Assembly: GCA_934320895.1 (NCBI GenBank)
Contig: CAKRFY010000003.1
Location: 102,383 to 166,382, forward strand
Reading direction: 5' to 3'
DNA: 64,000 nt
Source: an uncultured Lachnospiraceae bacterium
GTDB lineage: Bacteria; Bacillota; Clostridia; Lachnospirales; Lachnospiraceae
Shown: positions 28,056 to 37,677 of the stretch, one piece after another
Numbering within the stretch: the stretch's first letter is position 1
Layout of the letters: each line of letters begins with the position of its first letter
The notes under the pieces: model-generated
The model's database searches: none
What the model saw: the letters and a program-made list of their open reading frames with translations, nothing else
Told to the model about the DNA's origin: nothing
Translations under genes and position numbers: made by a program

Positions 28056-28099
28056 TCAAGTTAAGCGGATATTCGCAGTCCGCTCTGCTACTTGTTTGA
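28056..28099 (-). repeat. Dispersed intergenic palindromic repeat, copy 5 (inverted)
   Basis: The only copy in the opposite orientation. Arms TCAAG/CTTG and AGCGGA/TCCGCT give the best-preserved inverted repeat. It lies inside the transaldolase leader, 40 bases before the start, so it is transcribed as a hairpin. Confidence 0.85.
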
Positions 28100-28138
28100 T
28101 AGTGTTAAAATAATAATTTATTAAGGAGGAATAGAAGT

Positions 28139-28798
28139 ATGAAATTTTTCGTAGATACGGCGAAGATTGAGGATATTAAAAAAGCAAATGATATGGGAGT
28201 TATCTGTGGTGTTACAACAAATCCATCACTTATAGCTAAAGAAGGCGGAAAAAGTCAGGAAGAGGTTTTAAAAGAAATCGCAGAAATAGTTGACGGACCT
28301 ATCAGTGGAGAAGTTAAAGCAACAACTGTAGATGCAGAAGGCATGATCAATGAGGGAAGAGAGATAGCTAAACTTCACAAAAATATGGTAGTTAAGATTC
28401 CTATGACGGTAGAAGGTCTTAAGGCTACTAAAGTTCTTTCAAGTGAAGGAATCAAATGCAATGTGACACTTATCTTTTCAGCAAATCAGGCACTTCTTGC
28501 AGCAAGAGCAGGTGCAGCTTATGTTTCACCATTCCTTGGTCGTCTTGATGATATTTCAACACCGGGTATCGAACTTATCCAGAATATTGCAGATATATTT
28601 GCAAATTATCCTGAGATTAAGACAGAGATTATTGCAGCAAGTGTTCGTAACCCTATTCATGTAACTGATTGTGCACTTGCAGGTGCTGATATTGCAACAG
28701 TTCCTTATAATGTAATTGAGCAGATGACAAAGCATCCTCTTACAGATCAGGGTATTGCAAAATTCCAGAAGGACTACATAGCTGTCTTTGGTGAGTAA
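28139..28798 (+). CDS. Transaldolase / fructose-6-phosphate aldolase family protein
   Basis: 219 residues, short TalC/FSA type. Opening [31 protein letters not shown], the Schiff-base lysine in VVKIPMT (Lys86), [19 protein letters not shown] and [10 protein letters not shown]. Expected reaction: sedoheptulose-7-P plus glyceraldehyde-3-P to erythrose-4-P plus fructose-6-P, although FSA-type aldolase activity is possible. Split transketolase genes follow, so this unit supplies the non-oxidative pentose phosphate pathway. Confidence 0.9.
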   Translation: MKFFVDTAKIEDIKKANDMGVICGVTTNPSLIAKEGGKSQEEVLKEIAEIVDGPISGEVKATTVDAEGMINEGREIAKLHKNMVVKIPMTVEGLKATKVLSSEGIKCNVTLIFSANQALLAARAGAAYVSPFLGRLDDISTPGIELIQNIADIFANYPEIKTEIIAASVRNPIHVTDCALAGADIATVPYNVIEQMTKHPLTDQGIAKFQKDYIAVFGE

Positions 28799-28902
28799 AG
28801 TTTTGCCAGATATTATTTTATTTAAGTATGGTTGTATTTGGCGAATAAAATATGGTAATATTTTTAAATCATAAAAACAATTAAAACAGAAAGGAAGATA
28901 TC

Positions 28903-29733
28903 ATGGATATTTTAGCATTAAAGAAAACTGCAAATGAAGTCCGCAAGGGCATTGTTACAGCGGTGCACAGCGCAAAATCAGGACATCCGGGTGGATCTTT
29001 ATCTGCTGCTGATCTCTTAACATACTTGTATTTTGAGGAGATGAATATCGATCCTAAGGATCCAAAGAAAGCAGACAGAGATCGTTTTGTGTTATCAAAA
29101 GGTCATATTGCACCTGGTTTATATTCAACACTCGCACAGAGAGGGTATTTCCCAGTTGAGGATTTAAAGACACTTCGTCATGTAGGCTCTTATCTTCAGG
29201 GACATCCGGATATGAAACATATTCCAGGAGTTGATATGTCAAGCGGTTCACTTGGACAGGGCATATCAGCAGCAGTAGGTATGGCGCTCTCAGCAAAACT
29301 TGACGATGCATCTTACAGAGTATACACACTTCTCGGTGATGGTGAGATTCAGGAAGGTCAGGTATGGGAGGCAGCTATGTTTGCCGGAGCTAGAAAACTT
29401 GACAATCTTGTTGTTATTGTTGATAATAACGGTCTTCAGATAGATGGAAAGATTGAGGATGTTTGTTCACCATATCCTATTGCAGACAAGTTTAAGGCAT
29501 TTAATTTCAATGTTGTTGAGATTGATGCACACGATTTTGAACAGATTGCAGATGCGTTTAAGAAGGCAAGAGAAACTAAAGGAATGCCTACAGCTATCAT
29601 AATGAAGAGCGTGAAAGGTAAAGGTGTATCTTTCATGGAGAATCAGGCCGGATGGCATGGTACGGCTCCAAATGATGAGCAGTATGCACAGGCAATGGCT
29701 GACCTTGAAAAAATCGGTGAGAGCTTGAAATAA
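28903..29733 (+). CDS. Transketolase, N-terminal subunit
   Basis: 276 residues carrying the thiamine diphosphate-binding half: GHPGGSLSAADLL, KGHIAPGLYS and the GDG...N motif (GDGEIQEGQVWEAAMFAG...DNNGLQ). It pairs with the separate C-terminal subunit encoded 17 bases downstream. Two-gene transketolases are standard in Clostridia and archaea, so this is not a frameshift. Confidence 0.94.
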   Translation: MDILALKKTANEVRKGIVTAVHSAKSGHPGGSLSAADLLTYLYFEEMNIDPKDPKKADRDRFVLSKGHIAPGLYSTLAQRGYFPVEDLKTLRHVGSYLQGHPDMKHIPGVDMSSGSLGQGISAAVGMALSAKLDDASYRVYTLLGDGEIQEGQVWEAAMFAGARKLDNLVVIVDNNGLQIDGKIEDVCSPYPIADKFKAFNFNVVEIDAHDFEQIADAFKKARETKGMPTAIIMKSVKGKGVSFMENQAGWHGTAPNDEQYAQAMADLEKIGESLK

Positions 29734-29750
29734 GCAGATAGGAGGAAAAA

Positions 29751-30692
29751 ATGGCAGAAGTAAAGAAAATTGCTACAAGAGAAAGCTATGGTAATGCTTT
29801 AACAGAACTCGCAGAGCAGTATCCAAATCTTGTTGTACTTGACGCTGATTTAGCAGCAGCAACAAAGACAGGTATCTTCAAGAAAGCTTATCCTGAAAGA
29901 CATATAGATTGTGGTATTGCTGAATGTAACATGATGGGTATTGCGGCTGGACTTGCAACAACAGGAAAGATTCCATTTGTAAGTTCTTTTGCAATGTTTG
30001 CAGCTGGCCGTGCTTATGAGCAGGTTCGTAACTCAGTAGGATATCCAAAACTTAATGTAAAGATCGGAGCTACACATGCAGGTATTTCTGTAGGTGAGGA
30101 TGGAGCTACACATCAGTGCTGTGAAGATCTTGCACTTATGCGCACGATACCAGGAATGGTAGTTATGAATCCGTCAGATGATGTTGAGGCAAAGGCCGCT
30201 GTAAAGGCAGCACTCGACCATGAGGGACCCGTATATATCCGTTTTGGAAGACTCGCAGTACCAGTTATAAATGACAGACCAGATTACAAATTTGAACTCG
30301 GAAAAGGTGTAGTTCTTCGTGAAGGTAAGGATGTTACACTTGTTGCAACAGGACTTGAAGTTTCAGAGACACTTGAGGCAGCCAAGAAACTTGCAGCAGA
30401 CGGAATTGATGCAAAGGTCATCAATATCCATACAATCAAACCTCTTGATGAGGAGCTTATAGTTGCAGCAGCTAAAGAGACAGGAAAAGTTGTTACTATA
30501 GAGGAACACTCAGTTATCGGTGGACTTGGAAGTGCAGTATGTGATTGTCTCAGCGAAAAAGCACCAACTAAGGTTCTTAAGATTGGTGTAAATGACACTT
30601 ACGGTGAATCAGGACCAGCAGTAGAGCTTATCAAGAAGTATGGTCTTGACAGCGAAGGTATCTACGCAAAAGTTAAGGCATTTATGGCTTAG
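29751..30692 (+). CDS. Transketolase, C-terminal subunit
   Basis: 313 residues with the pyrimidine-binding and C-terminal domains: DADLAAATKTGIF, CGIAECNMMGIAAGLA, VGEDGATHQ and the C-terminal EEHSVIGGLGSAV. Together with the upstream subunit it transfers two-carbon ketol units between sugar phosphates. AGGAGG lies 7 bases before the ATG. A terminator at 30743 ends the operon. Confidence 0.94.
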   Translation: MAEVKKIATRESYGNALTELAEQYPNLVVLDADLAAATKTGIFKKAYPERHIDCGIAECNMMGIAAGLATTGKIPFVSSFAMFAAGRAYEQVRNSVGYPKLNVKIGATHAGISVGEDGATHQCCEDLALMRTIPGMVVMNPSDDVEAKAAVKAALDHEGPVYIRFGRLAVPVINDRPDYKFELGKGVVLREGKDVTLVATGLEVSETLEAAKKLAADGIDAKVINIHTIKPLDEELIVAAAKETGKVVTIEEHSVIGGLGSAVCDCLSEKAPTKVLKIGVNDTYGESGPAVELIKKYGLDSEGIYAKVKAFMA

Positions 30693-30742
30693 ATTAGCAG
30701 GACTTAAAATTTATAAATAAATATATTTACAAGTAAATATAT

Positions 30743-30796
30743 ACACTCTCAAAGTGAAAACCTTAAAAAGAGTATTACTTTGGGAGTGTTTTTTTG
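30743..30796 (+). terminator. Rho-independent terminator after transketolase
   Basis: 13-bp stem (30743-30755 with 30777-30789, one G-U pair) followed by seven T residues. It lies 29 bases before thiW, so read-through or attenuation into thiWM is possible. Confidence 0.85.
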
Positions 30797-30824
30797 AGGA
30801 TTAATATAGAAAAGGGGATAAGAA

Positions 30825-31325
30825 ATGAAATCGAAGACAACAAAGAAATTAGCGATGGCAGGTGTTTTTACGGCTCTTGCGATTGTTGGAAGTATGCTAA
30901 GTGTGCCTGTTGCATCAAGTAAGTGTGCTCCTGTCCAGCATATGATAAATATTTTGTCGGCGGTTCTTTTAGGACCGGGCTACAGTGTGGGGATTGCGTT
31001 TGTGGCAAGTCTGCTCAGAAATATATTAGGACTTGGAAGTTTTCTTGCATTTCCGGGAAGTATGGTCGGTGCTTTATGCTGTGGTCTTGTTTATAAATTC
31101 TCAAAGAAGGTGCTTCCGACTTGTATTGCTGAGGCTTTTGGAACGGGAGTGCTCGGAGGAATAGCAGCTTATCCGGTAGCAAAATATGCGATGGGAGTTC
31201 CAGATATAGGTGTCTTTGTGTATGTTGTACCATTTCTCATATCAACAGTTGCAGGGAGTGTTCTGGCGTTTGTGCTTGTGACTGCACTTAAAAAAGCTGG
31301 TGTTACTGAGATTTTTGAGGATTAA
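30825..31325 (+). CDS. thiW: ThiW, thiazole-type ECF transporter S component
   Basis: 166 residues, about five hydrophobic segments. The opening KKLAMAGVFTALAIVGSMLSVPV and the HMINILSAVLLGPGY stretch are typical of ThiW. S components bind the vitamin precursor (here hydroxyethylthiazole) and use the shared ECF energising module encoded elsewhere. It sits directly before thiM, which phosphorylates the same compound. No TPP riboswitch is visible upstream. Confidence 0.88.
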   Translation: MKSKTTKKLAMAGVFTALAIVGSMLSVPVASSKCAPVQHMINILSAVLLGPGYSVGIAFVASLLRNILGLGSFLAFPGSMVGALCCGLVYKFSKKVLPTCIAEAFGTGVLGGIAAYPVAKYAMGVPDIGVFVYVVPFLISTVAGSVLAFVLVTALKKAGVTEIFED

Positions 31326-31352
31326 ACATTTGAAAATGAGGGATTTTGTATT

Positions 31353-32294
31353 ATGATATTTGGAAAAAAGAGCAACAATTTAAAATATGAAAAAAGTATA
31401 TCGGGTGGCAACGCTATAAGTGGCAAGCAACTGAAGGAAATTGTAAAAAAATACATCGGATATATAAAAAATACAGCACCAAATGTACATTGTCTTACAA
31501 ATGTGGTGACAATGCAGGATGTTGCTAACATGTTACTTGCTGCTGGAGGAAGTGCGATAATGGCACAGGATATAAATGAAGTGAAGGAGATAACACAGAT
31601 TTCCTCGGCAACACTTTTAAATATGGGGGTACCATCTGATGAAAAGATAGCCGCTTATATTGTAGCAGGCAAAACTGCGAACAGACTAGGACATCCGGTG
31701 GTATTTGATCCTGTTGGAGTCGGGGCAAGTAATTATAGGAAAAGTTGTGCAGAAGAGATACTTAAAAATGTGAATCCTGATATAATAAGATGCAATCAGG
31801 AGGAAGCTAAAGTGTTACTTGAATTAAATAGAAAGATCAGGTCAAATGGAGTTGAGAGCAGTATAAAATTAACAGAGAGTGAGCAGGAAAAAACAGCTAT
31901 AGCTCTTGCAAATAAATTTAATACAATAGCTTTCATAAGTGGCAGTCTTGATACGATTTCAGATGGAAATATCGTTTTAAAGATAGACGGCGGTGACAAC
32001 AGAATGAGAAAAGTAAGCGGTACGGGATGCATGTTGTCTGCTTTATGTGCATTGTTTGCGGCAGGCGTATATACTGCCTCGGAAACTGAAAAAAACGCAG
32101 GCAATATAGAAGATAATGGAAATTATATTTTTAATGAAAAATATTTTTATGCGGCTTATTCGGCAGGAAAAGTTTGGAAAGAAACGGCGAAGAACATAGG
32201 GATTTTAGCCGATATAAATGATGAAGGGATAGGGACATATCACAGTATGTTGTTTGACGAACTGGAGAAGATAATGGAAAACCGTAATGTATGA
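31353..32294 (+). CDS. thiM: Hydroxyethylthiazole kinase ThiM
   Basis: 313 residues, about 40 longer than usual because of an N-terminal extension before PNVHCLTNVVTMQDVANMLLA. Ribokinase-like motifs: GGSAIMAQD, VFDPVGVGAS and the anion hole and catalytic region VSGTGCMLSA. It phosphorylates hydroxyethylthiazole for thiamine salvage. GAGGG lies 12 bases before the ATG, a long gap, and an inner start is possible. Paired with thiW, it makes a salvage unit; thiE is not nearby. Confidence 0.92.
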   Translation: MIFGKKSNNLKYEKSISGGNAISGKQLKEIVKKYIGYIKNTAPNVHCLTNVVTMQDVANMLLAAGGSAIMAQDINEVKEITQISSATLLNMGVPSDEKIAAYIVAGKTANRLGHPVVFDPVGVGASNYRKSCAEEILKNVNPDIIRCNQEEAKVLLELNRKIRSNGVESSIKLTESEQEKTAIALANKFNTIAFISGSLDTISDGNIVLKIDGGDNRMRKVSGTGCMLSALCALFAAGVYTASETEKNAGNIEDNGNYIFNEKYFYAAYSAGKVWKETAKNIGILADINDEGIGTYHSMLFDELEKIMENRNV

Positions 32295-32335
32295 TAAAAT
32301 GAAGGCAAGACGATTATCACAAGGGGGAAATAATA

Positions 32336-33613
32336 TTGAAGAAAATAGGTATAGTAATATGTAATTTTAATAAAGTTGACAAGGTGCTTGAGTGTATTCA
32401 GTGTATTCTTGAGAATAAATTTACTGATTATGATCTGTATGTGGTTGATAATGCATCAACAGATGGTGCACCAGAGGCTATTAAGGAAAAATATGGCGAC
32501 AAGGTAAAACTTATCATAAATAAAGAAAATCTTGGTGGTTCAGGTGGATTTAATACAGGGCTTCGTGCAGCATACAAAGAGGGATATGAATATCTTATGT
32601 GTGTTGACAATGATGCGATGCTTGATGAAAATGCGATAGGAAATCTTTATGAATTTCTTGAGGAGCATGATGAAGTTGGTATGGCAGCATCAAAGATATA
32701 TCATCTTGAAGCACCTGACTATATACAGCAGTTTGGACAGACGATAGATTTTGAATATTTTTGTACGGATGTACCTCATCTTGATATGTATGAGGATGGT
32801 TCAATGCCTGATTATCTTTATGTAGATAGTGTAGCTGCCTGCTCGCTTATGATAAGAAGAAGTACGATAGATAAGATTGGATTTATGCCTGAAGAAAATT
32901 TTCTTTACTGGGATGATACGGAGTGGTGTTATCTTTGCAATAAGGCAGGGATGAAAGTGGCATCAGTAGGCACTTCAAAAGCACTTCATGCAATGGGCGC
33001 AAAAAAGGAAACAGTAAACACATTCCCTACATATTATGCGTGGAGAAACTGGATAAATTTCTTTGTAAAGTACACAACTGAAAAAGACCTTGACAGAATG
33101 ACAGACACATTTTTAAATTCAATGTTCCAGATAGTATATGAGGGACTTCACAATGGCGAATACAACCGGGCAAAAACGGTAATGCTCGCATACGATGATG
33201 CCATTCATGGAATTACCGGAAAAGCAGGTGAAAACAGAATATTTGAACTTGATTTCAATGAGAAGCCTTTCAGGGAACTTTTTGAAAGTGCAGACAGTTT
33301 TTATATAAATGAAAATGAACATTCCGTAATGGCAGAGAGAGTAAGAATTCTTGCAAAGAATTTCGGATATGACATAAAGTGGTGCGAAAAAGCGGCGGCT
33401 GGTGTAAAAGAGATAGTCATATGTGATAATATATTTGATATAGATGATCTTTCAGGAGAAAAGATTTATATAGACATAAATGACTGCATATTGAGGACGG
33501 AAGATGATATGCTTGATGTGATAAATTATAATTACAGTAAGCGTAGTTTTGTATTTGCCAATAAGCCGGTGTTTATGCAGAAAGTCAGGGAACTGAGAAA
33601 ACAGGATGCATGA
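32336..33613 (+). CDS. Family 2 glycosyltransferase (rhamnosyl/galactofuranosyl type)
   Basis: 425 residues, TTG start. IVICNFNKVDKVLECIQ opening, VVDNASTDG, NLGGSGGFNTGL, the acidic CVDNDAML and the WDDTEWC motif seen in rhamnosyl- and galactofuranosyltransferases. It probably acts at the inner face of the membrane on a cell-wall polysaccharide. The C-terminal ~110 residues are less conserved and may help in oligomerisation. It stands alone between thiM and a small membrane protein gene. Confidence 0.82.
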   Translation: MKKIGIVICNFNKVDKVLECIQCILENKFTDYDLYVVDNASTDGAPEAIKEKYGDKVKLIINKENLGGSGGFNTGLRAAYKEGYEYLMCVDNDAMLDENAIGNLYEFLEEHDEVGMAASKIYHLEAPDYIQQFGQTIDFEYFCTDVPHLDMYEDGSMPDYLYVDSVAACSLMIRRSTIDKIGFMPEENFLYWDDTEWCYLCNKAGMKVASVGTSKALHAMGAKKETVNTFPTYYAWRNWINFFVKYTTEKDLDRMTDTFLNSMFQIVYEGLHNGEYNRAKTVMLAYDDAIHGITGKAGENRIFELDFNEKPFRELFESADSFYINENEHSVMAERVRILAKNFGYDIKWCEKAAAGVKEIVICDNIFDIDDLSGEKIYIDINDCILRTEDDMLDVINYNYSKRSFVFANKPVFMQKVRELRKQDA

Positions 33614-33735
33614 TTATAGATGGATGAGATTATATAATACTTCAGCAATAAAAAAGTAAGGTTTATTGTTAAAAATATATAAGTAAAACGAGTGGTTTGG
33701 AAAATATAATAAAGCTGATTAGAGGGTATATTTTT

Positions 33736-34053
33736 ATGGAAAAGTTATCTATGATTGTCAAAAGAAGCATGATTATATTTTTAGGTGGACTTTGGGGATG
33801 TGTCAGCTTTTTTTGGCTGGGGTACAGTATCTTAACGCTGGGAAATTTTATGGAAGAACCGGGTTCGTATGATTATGTGGCTGAGGGAACACAAATGCAG
33901 GTATATGGTTTGATTGGATGTGTTTTATATGCTGTAATCTTTGTTGCTGTATTTTATTTATTATACAAAAAGAAAAAGTATTTTGCTACATTTTTAGTGT
34001 CTATGGTTGTGGGCGGAATTATTTCAGGTGTATATATTTTTGTATTAAGATAA
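33736..34053 (+). CDS. Unknown small membrane protein, three predicted TM segments
   Basis: 105 residues from the ATG at 33736 (AGAGGGT ten bases upstream; a TTG at 33697 has no ribosome site). Hydrophobic segments lie at about 10-32, 52-72 and 80-102, separated by a short polar loop and a KKKKY motif. Family not recognised. It ends before a terminator shared with pdxT. Confidence 0.6.
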   Translation: MEKLSMIVKRSMIIFLGGLWGCVSFFWLGYSILTLGNFMEEPGSYDYVAEGTQMQVYGLIGCVLYAVIFVAVFYLLYKKKKYFATFLVSMVVGGIISGVYIFVLR

Positions 34054-34152
34054 TATGTATAGAAATATAAGAGGTGAGAGATTGTGTAATTGTGTATCAT
34101 AAAAATAGACAAATTTGTTTGGGGAGAATTTTAATAATTTTACAGTTTTACT

Positions 34153-34190
34153 AAAAGCTGCCTGTTCAAATTAAAACAAGCAGCTTTTTA
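34153..34190. terminator. Terminator between converging genes
   Basis: Stem 34153-34166 with 34175-34188 (AAAAGCTGC against GCAGCTTTT with one mismatch) and T-rich tails on both sides. It serves the membrane-protein gene and probably pdxT. Confidence 0.75.
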
Positions 34191-34252
34191 ATTTGCAACA
34201 TAAAGTGTATTTTATTTATTGAATATAGATGATTTTACATTATATCTCAAAT

Positions 34253-34837
34253 TTATGCTTGTGCAACAGTGGGACTTTCACACATTTTCAAAAATCTTTC
34301 ATGGATTTTCGTACTCTCATCAAGTTCAGGATGAAATGAGATGGCAATTTGATTTTTATATTCAACTCCTACGATATTGTCATTGACAACAGCCGTTACA
34401 TCGACTTCCGGTTTTGCCTCGGCAACATAGGGTGCGCGTATAAAAGTCATCGGGATTTCACCAAGTCCCTCATAATCACTTTCCGTATAAAAACTTCCGA
34501 GCTGCCTGCCGTAAGCATTTCTTTTAACTGTGATAGGAAGTGTTGAGAGGTGTTTAGTGTCATCATCTTCAATATCCTTAGCAAGAAGAATCATACCGGC
34601 ACAAGTGGCGAGAACGGGAAGACCATCCTCAATCTGTTCTTTTATATTCTCAAACATATCCAGTTCTCTTAAAAGTTTTCCCTGAACCGTACTCTCACCG
34701 CCGGGAAGAATGATACCGTCAAGTTTGGTATCAAGGTCAGATTTCTGACGAAGCTCCGTATAATCAACACCAAGTTTATCAAGTACCTTTTCATGCTCGA
34801 TAAAAGCACCCTGTAAAGCTAAGACTCCAATATTCAT
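34253..34837 (-). CDS. pdxT: Pyridoxal 5'-phosphate synthase glutaminase subunit PdxT
   Basis: 194 residues from the canonical start MNIGVLALQGAF. Glutaminase triad: Cys79 in ATCAGM, and HPE near the C terminus in SFHPEL; the GGEST oxyanion region is at 46-50. It supplies ammonia to PdxS. GAGGGA lies 8 bases before the ATG. It lies 124 bases downstream of pdxS on the same strand. Confidence 0.95.
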   Translation of the reverse strand: MNIGVLALQGAFIEHEKVLDKLGVDYTELRQKSDLDTKLDGIILPGGESTVQGKLLRELDMFENIKEQIEDGLPVLATCAGMILLAKDIEDDDTKHLSTLPITVKRNAYGRQLGSFYTESDYEGLGEIPMTFIRAPYVAEAKPEVDVTAVVNDNIVGVEYKNQIAISFHPELDESTKIHERFLKMCESPTVAQA

Positions 34838-34960
34838 GGTAATAATCCCTCTTTTCTGATTTTCAAATTTATTTAGTAAAAATAAATTTGAAGACAATTT
34901 ACGATTATTTTATACTTTTGCAAGCAACACAGCTTATAGTAGTTTCGCAACAAAGTCTAC

Positions 34961-35833
34961 TTATTTGCCTCTTTCAGCCATAAGAAGTGCAATTTCCTGT
35001 TCATTGATACCAACCATTGCTTCTCCTAAATCTTCTGAGAGTTCTGCGATAAGTTTTGCATCTGTATAGTTTGTTACTGCTTTTACGATGGCAGCGGCTC
35101 TCTTTGCAGGATTTCCTGATTTGAATATACCTGAACCTACGAATACACCTTCAGCGCCGAGCTGCATCATAAGTGCTGCATCAGCAGGAGTAGCAACACC
35201 GCCGGCTGCAAAGTTTACAACAGGAAGTTTACCGTTTTTATGCACATACTCTACAAGCTCATAAGGTACCTGATACTGTTTTGCTGCTTCAAAAAGTTCA
35301 TCTTCTCTAAGGCTTGTGAGTTTTCTAATTGCACTGTTCATCATACGCATATGTCTTACTGCCTGAACGATGTCACCTGTTCCTGGTTCACCCTTTGTTC
35401 TGATCATAGAAGCACCTTCATTGATTCTTCTGAGTGCTTCGCCGAGGTCTTTTGCACCACATACAAAAGGAACTTTGAAATCTCTCTTGTTGATATGATA
35501 AACATCATCGGCTGGTGATAATACTTCGCTTTCATCTATGTAATCGATCTCAATGGCTTCAAGTACCTGTGCTTCTGCAAAGTGACCGATACGGCATTTT
35601 GCCATTACAGGGATTGAAACAGCTTCCTGAATACCTTTTATCATTTTAGGATCGCTCATTCTTGAAACACCGCCAGCTGCTCTTATGTCAGCAGGGATTC
35701 TCTCAAGTGCCATGACAGCACAAGCTCCAGCTTCCTGGGCAATCTTTGCCTGTTCAGGAGTAGTTACATCCATGATTACTCCGCCTTTTAACATCTGTGC
35801 GAGTTCTTTGTTAAGTTCGTATCTTTTATTCAT
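34961..35833 (-). CDS. pdxS: Pyridoxal 5'-phosphate synthase lyase subunit PdxS
   Basis: 290 residues, TIM barrel. [28 protein letters not shown] is abbreviated here as the conserved start region (residues about 15-42); the catalytic lysines lie in VMAKCRIGH and [14 protein letters not shown]. It makes PLP from ribose-5-P, glyceraldehyde-3-P and ammonia from PdxT. GGAGG lies 9 bases before the ATG. It is transcribed divergently from the MocR regulator pdxR. Confidence 0.96.
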   Translation of the reverse strand: MNKRYELNKELAQMLKGGVIMDVTTPEQAKIAQEAGACAVMALERIPADIRAAGGVSRMSDPKMIKGIQEAVSIPVMAKCRIGHFAEAQVLEAIEIDYIDESEVLSPADDVYHINKRDFKVPFVCGAKDLGEALRRINEGASMIRTKGEPGTGDIVQAVRHMRMMNSAIRKLTSLREDELFEAAKQYQVPYELVEYVHKNGKLPVVNFAAGGVATPADAALMMQLGAEGVFVGSGIFKSGNPAKRAAAIVKAVTNYTDAKLIAELSEDLGEAMVGINEQEIALLMAERGK

Positions 35834-35939
35834 TGCTTTTCCTCCAAGTTTTATTTACATTTGATATACACATGATATAATAATTCCAAAATCCAGATAT
35901 ACTGCATCTGTCGCACTTTGTGCTATAAGATTTTGTCGT

Positions 35940-35989
35940 TCATAAATTTGTTGCAAGAAAATGAACTCTCTTGCTTCGCAAATTTATGA
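35940..35989. promoter_or_regulatory. Probable PdxR operator between pdxS and pdxR
   Basis: A perfect 11-bp inverted repeat, TCATAAATTTG (35940-35950) and CAAATTTATGA (35979-35989), with an inner CAAGA/TCTTG pair. The right arm directly touches a TATAAT at 35990-35995 that fits as the pdxR -10. A smaller GCAC-TTT-GTGC palindrome lies at 35912-35922. No good -35 is visible for pdxS, consistent with activator dependence. Confidence 0.6.
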
Positions 35990-36064
35990 TATAATTGATC
36001 TGAATATAAAAAAATCATCAAAATAAATATATTCAAAAAGGTCAGTTTGAAAGGAAAAGTTAAA

Positions 36065-37612
36065 ATGCTTACATATTCATTTGCAGATATAGGTTCAGAT
36101 TCGCTTTATGAACATTTATATAAATGTATCAAAAATGATATAAAAAAGGGAGTTTTGGAGAAGAATGAGAAGCTTCCATCAAAAAGAAGTCTTGCAAAAA
36201 ATCTGGGTATAAGTGTCATTACGGTTGAAAATGCATATGCCCAGTTGATAGCTGAGGGATATATATATTCTATAGTAAAAAAAGGTTATTATGTTTCTGA
36301 TATTAAAACTGATTATATTTGGGATAGCACTGCAGGAGAAAGTGAAATGGAAAAGAGTATATCCGGTGTGGCTGATAGGGAATCAGATATTCAGGATAAC
36401 GGGAGTTACTTGTCTAAAAATGCTTATATCAGAAATGGAGTTGAGCAGATAAATCTTGTGAAAGAGAGAATGTGTGACAGGATTGATGAGGAGTTTGCCG
36501 TTTCAGATGTTAAGAAAGAGGGAAGATATATAGCAGATTTTACAAAAAACAGAATGGTTTCCGATATGTTTCCTTTTACGATATGGACAAAACTGATAAG
36601 ACAGGTTTTATCAGAACAGCAGAATGCGCTTATGACAAATCCACCAAGTGGGGGTGCTATGGAGCTTAGAAGGGCGATTGCAATGCATCTTAAGGAGTTT
36701 CGCGGGATGATAGTTGCCCCTGAACAGATAATAGTCGGGGCGGGAACAGAGTACCTTTATGGTCTTATCATACAACTTCTTGGAATGGATAAAAAATATG
36801 GTGTTGAAGATCCGGGGTACGATAAGATTTCAAAAATTTACAGATGCCACGGCGTAAAACAGGATTATATAGGAATGGATGAATATGGTGTTATTCCGTC
36901 GCAGATAAGTGAAAAAAAGATAGACATACTTCATATTACACCATCGCACCATTTTCCGACGGGAATAGTAATGCCGATAAGCAGAAGATATGAACTGTTA
37001 GGCTGGGCAAATCAGGATGAGGAAAGATATATAATAGAAGATGATTATGACAGTGAACTGAGGCTGAATGGACAACCGATACCTGCGTTGCAGAGTATAG
37101 ATGTATCGGAAAAAGTAATATATATAAATACATTTACTAAAACACTTTCGTCAACAGTCAGGATAAGTTATATGGTATTACCGGAAAAACTTTTGGAAAA
37201 ATTTTATAAGACATTATTTTTCTATTCATGTACAGTTTCAAATTTTGAGCAGTATACGCTTGCCAGGTTTATTGATGAAGGTTGTTTTGAAAAACATATA
37301 AACAGAATGAGAAAATATTATTCGGATAAGCGTAAAAAGCTGTTTTTAGCAATAAAGAAAAGTAAGCTGAACAAATATGTCACAGTGCATGAGGAGGATG
37401 CCGGGTTACAATTTCTGATGGAGATAAAAACGAAATATAGTGATGAGGAAATAGTGAGAAGGGCTGCAAAAGAGGGCATTAAAATGTCACCTCTGTCTGG
37501 ATTTTATCATCTTAAAGAAAATAGGCCAGAACACATATTTGTAATGAATTATCTCGGTGTGGAAGAGGAGAATATAGAAAAAATAGTCGAAAAATTATGT
37601 ATTATAATTTGA
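36065..37612 (+). CDS. pdxR: MocR/GntR-type regulator PdxR
   Basis: 515 residues. N-terminal winged helix of the GntR type (about 10-80: LPSKRSLAKNLGISVITVENAYAQLIAEG), then a long linker and a class I aminotransferase-like domain with a PLP lysine in FTKTLSS (Lys359). MocR proteins sense PLP; PdxR activates pdxST when PLP is low. The divergent pdxST operon and the intervening inverted repeat support this. AAAGGA nine bases upstream favours the ATG at 36065 over a TTG at 36047. Confidence 0.9.
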   Translation: MLTYSFADIGSDSLYEHLYKCIKNDIKKGVLEKNEKLPSKRSLAKNLGISVITVENAYAQLIAEGYIYSIVKKGYYVSDIKTDYIWDSTAGESEMEKSISGVADRESDIQDNGSYLSKNAYIRNGVEQINLVKERMCDRIDEEFAVSDVKKEGRYIADFTKNRMVSDMFPFTIWTKLIRQVLSEQQNALMTNPPSGGAMELRRAIAMHLKEFRGMIVAPEQIIVGAGTEYLYGLIIQLLGMDKKYGVEDPGYDKISKIYRCHGVKQDYIGMDEYGVIPSQISEKKIDILHITPSHHFPTGIVMPISRRYELLGWANQDEERYIIEDDYDSELRLNGQPIPALQSIDVSEKVIYINTFTKTLSSTVRISYMVLPEKLLEKFYKTLFFYSCTVSNFEQYTLARFIDEGCFEKHINRMRKYYSDKRKKLFLAIKKSKLNKYVTVHEEDAGLQFLMEIKTKYSDEEIVRRAAKEGIKMSPLSGFYHLKENRPEHIFVMNYLGVEEENIEKIVEKLCIII

Positions 37613-37677
37613 CTAATTCCTGGCGGTATCGTACACTATAATATAGCAAATTTCCAAGAAAAATAAGGACTAAGATA

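Noticed and set aside
29734..29750. Split transketolase as a frameshifted gene
   Set aside because: Both halves have their own start and AGGAGG; the two-subunit form is normal in Clostridia.
30693..30824. Possible riboswitch before thiW
   Set aside because: The only structure is a plain terminator; no TPP aptamer motifs (CTGAGA-type) are visible.
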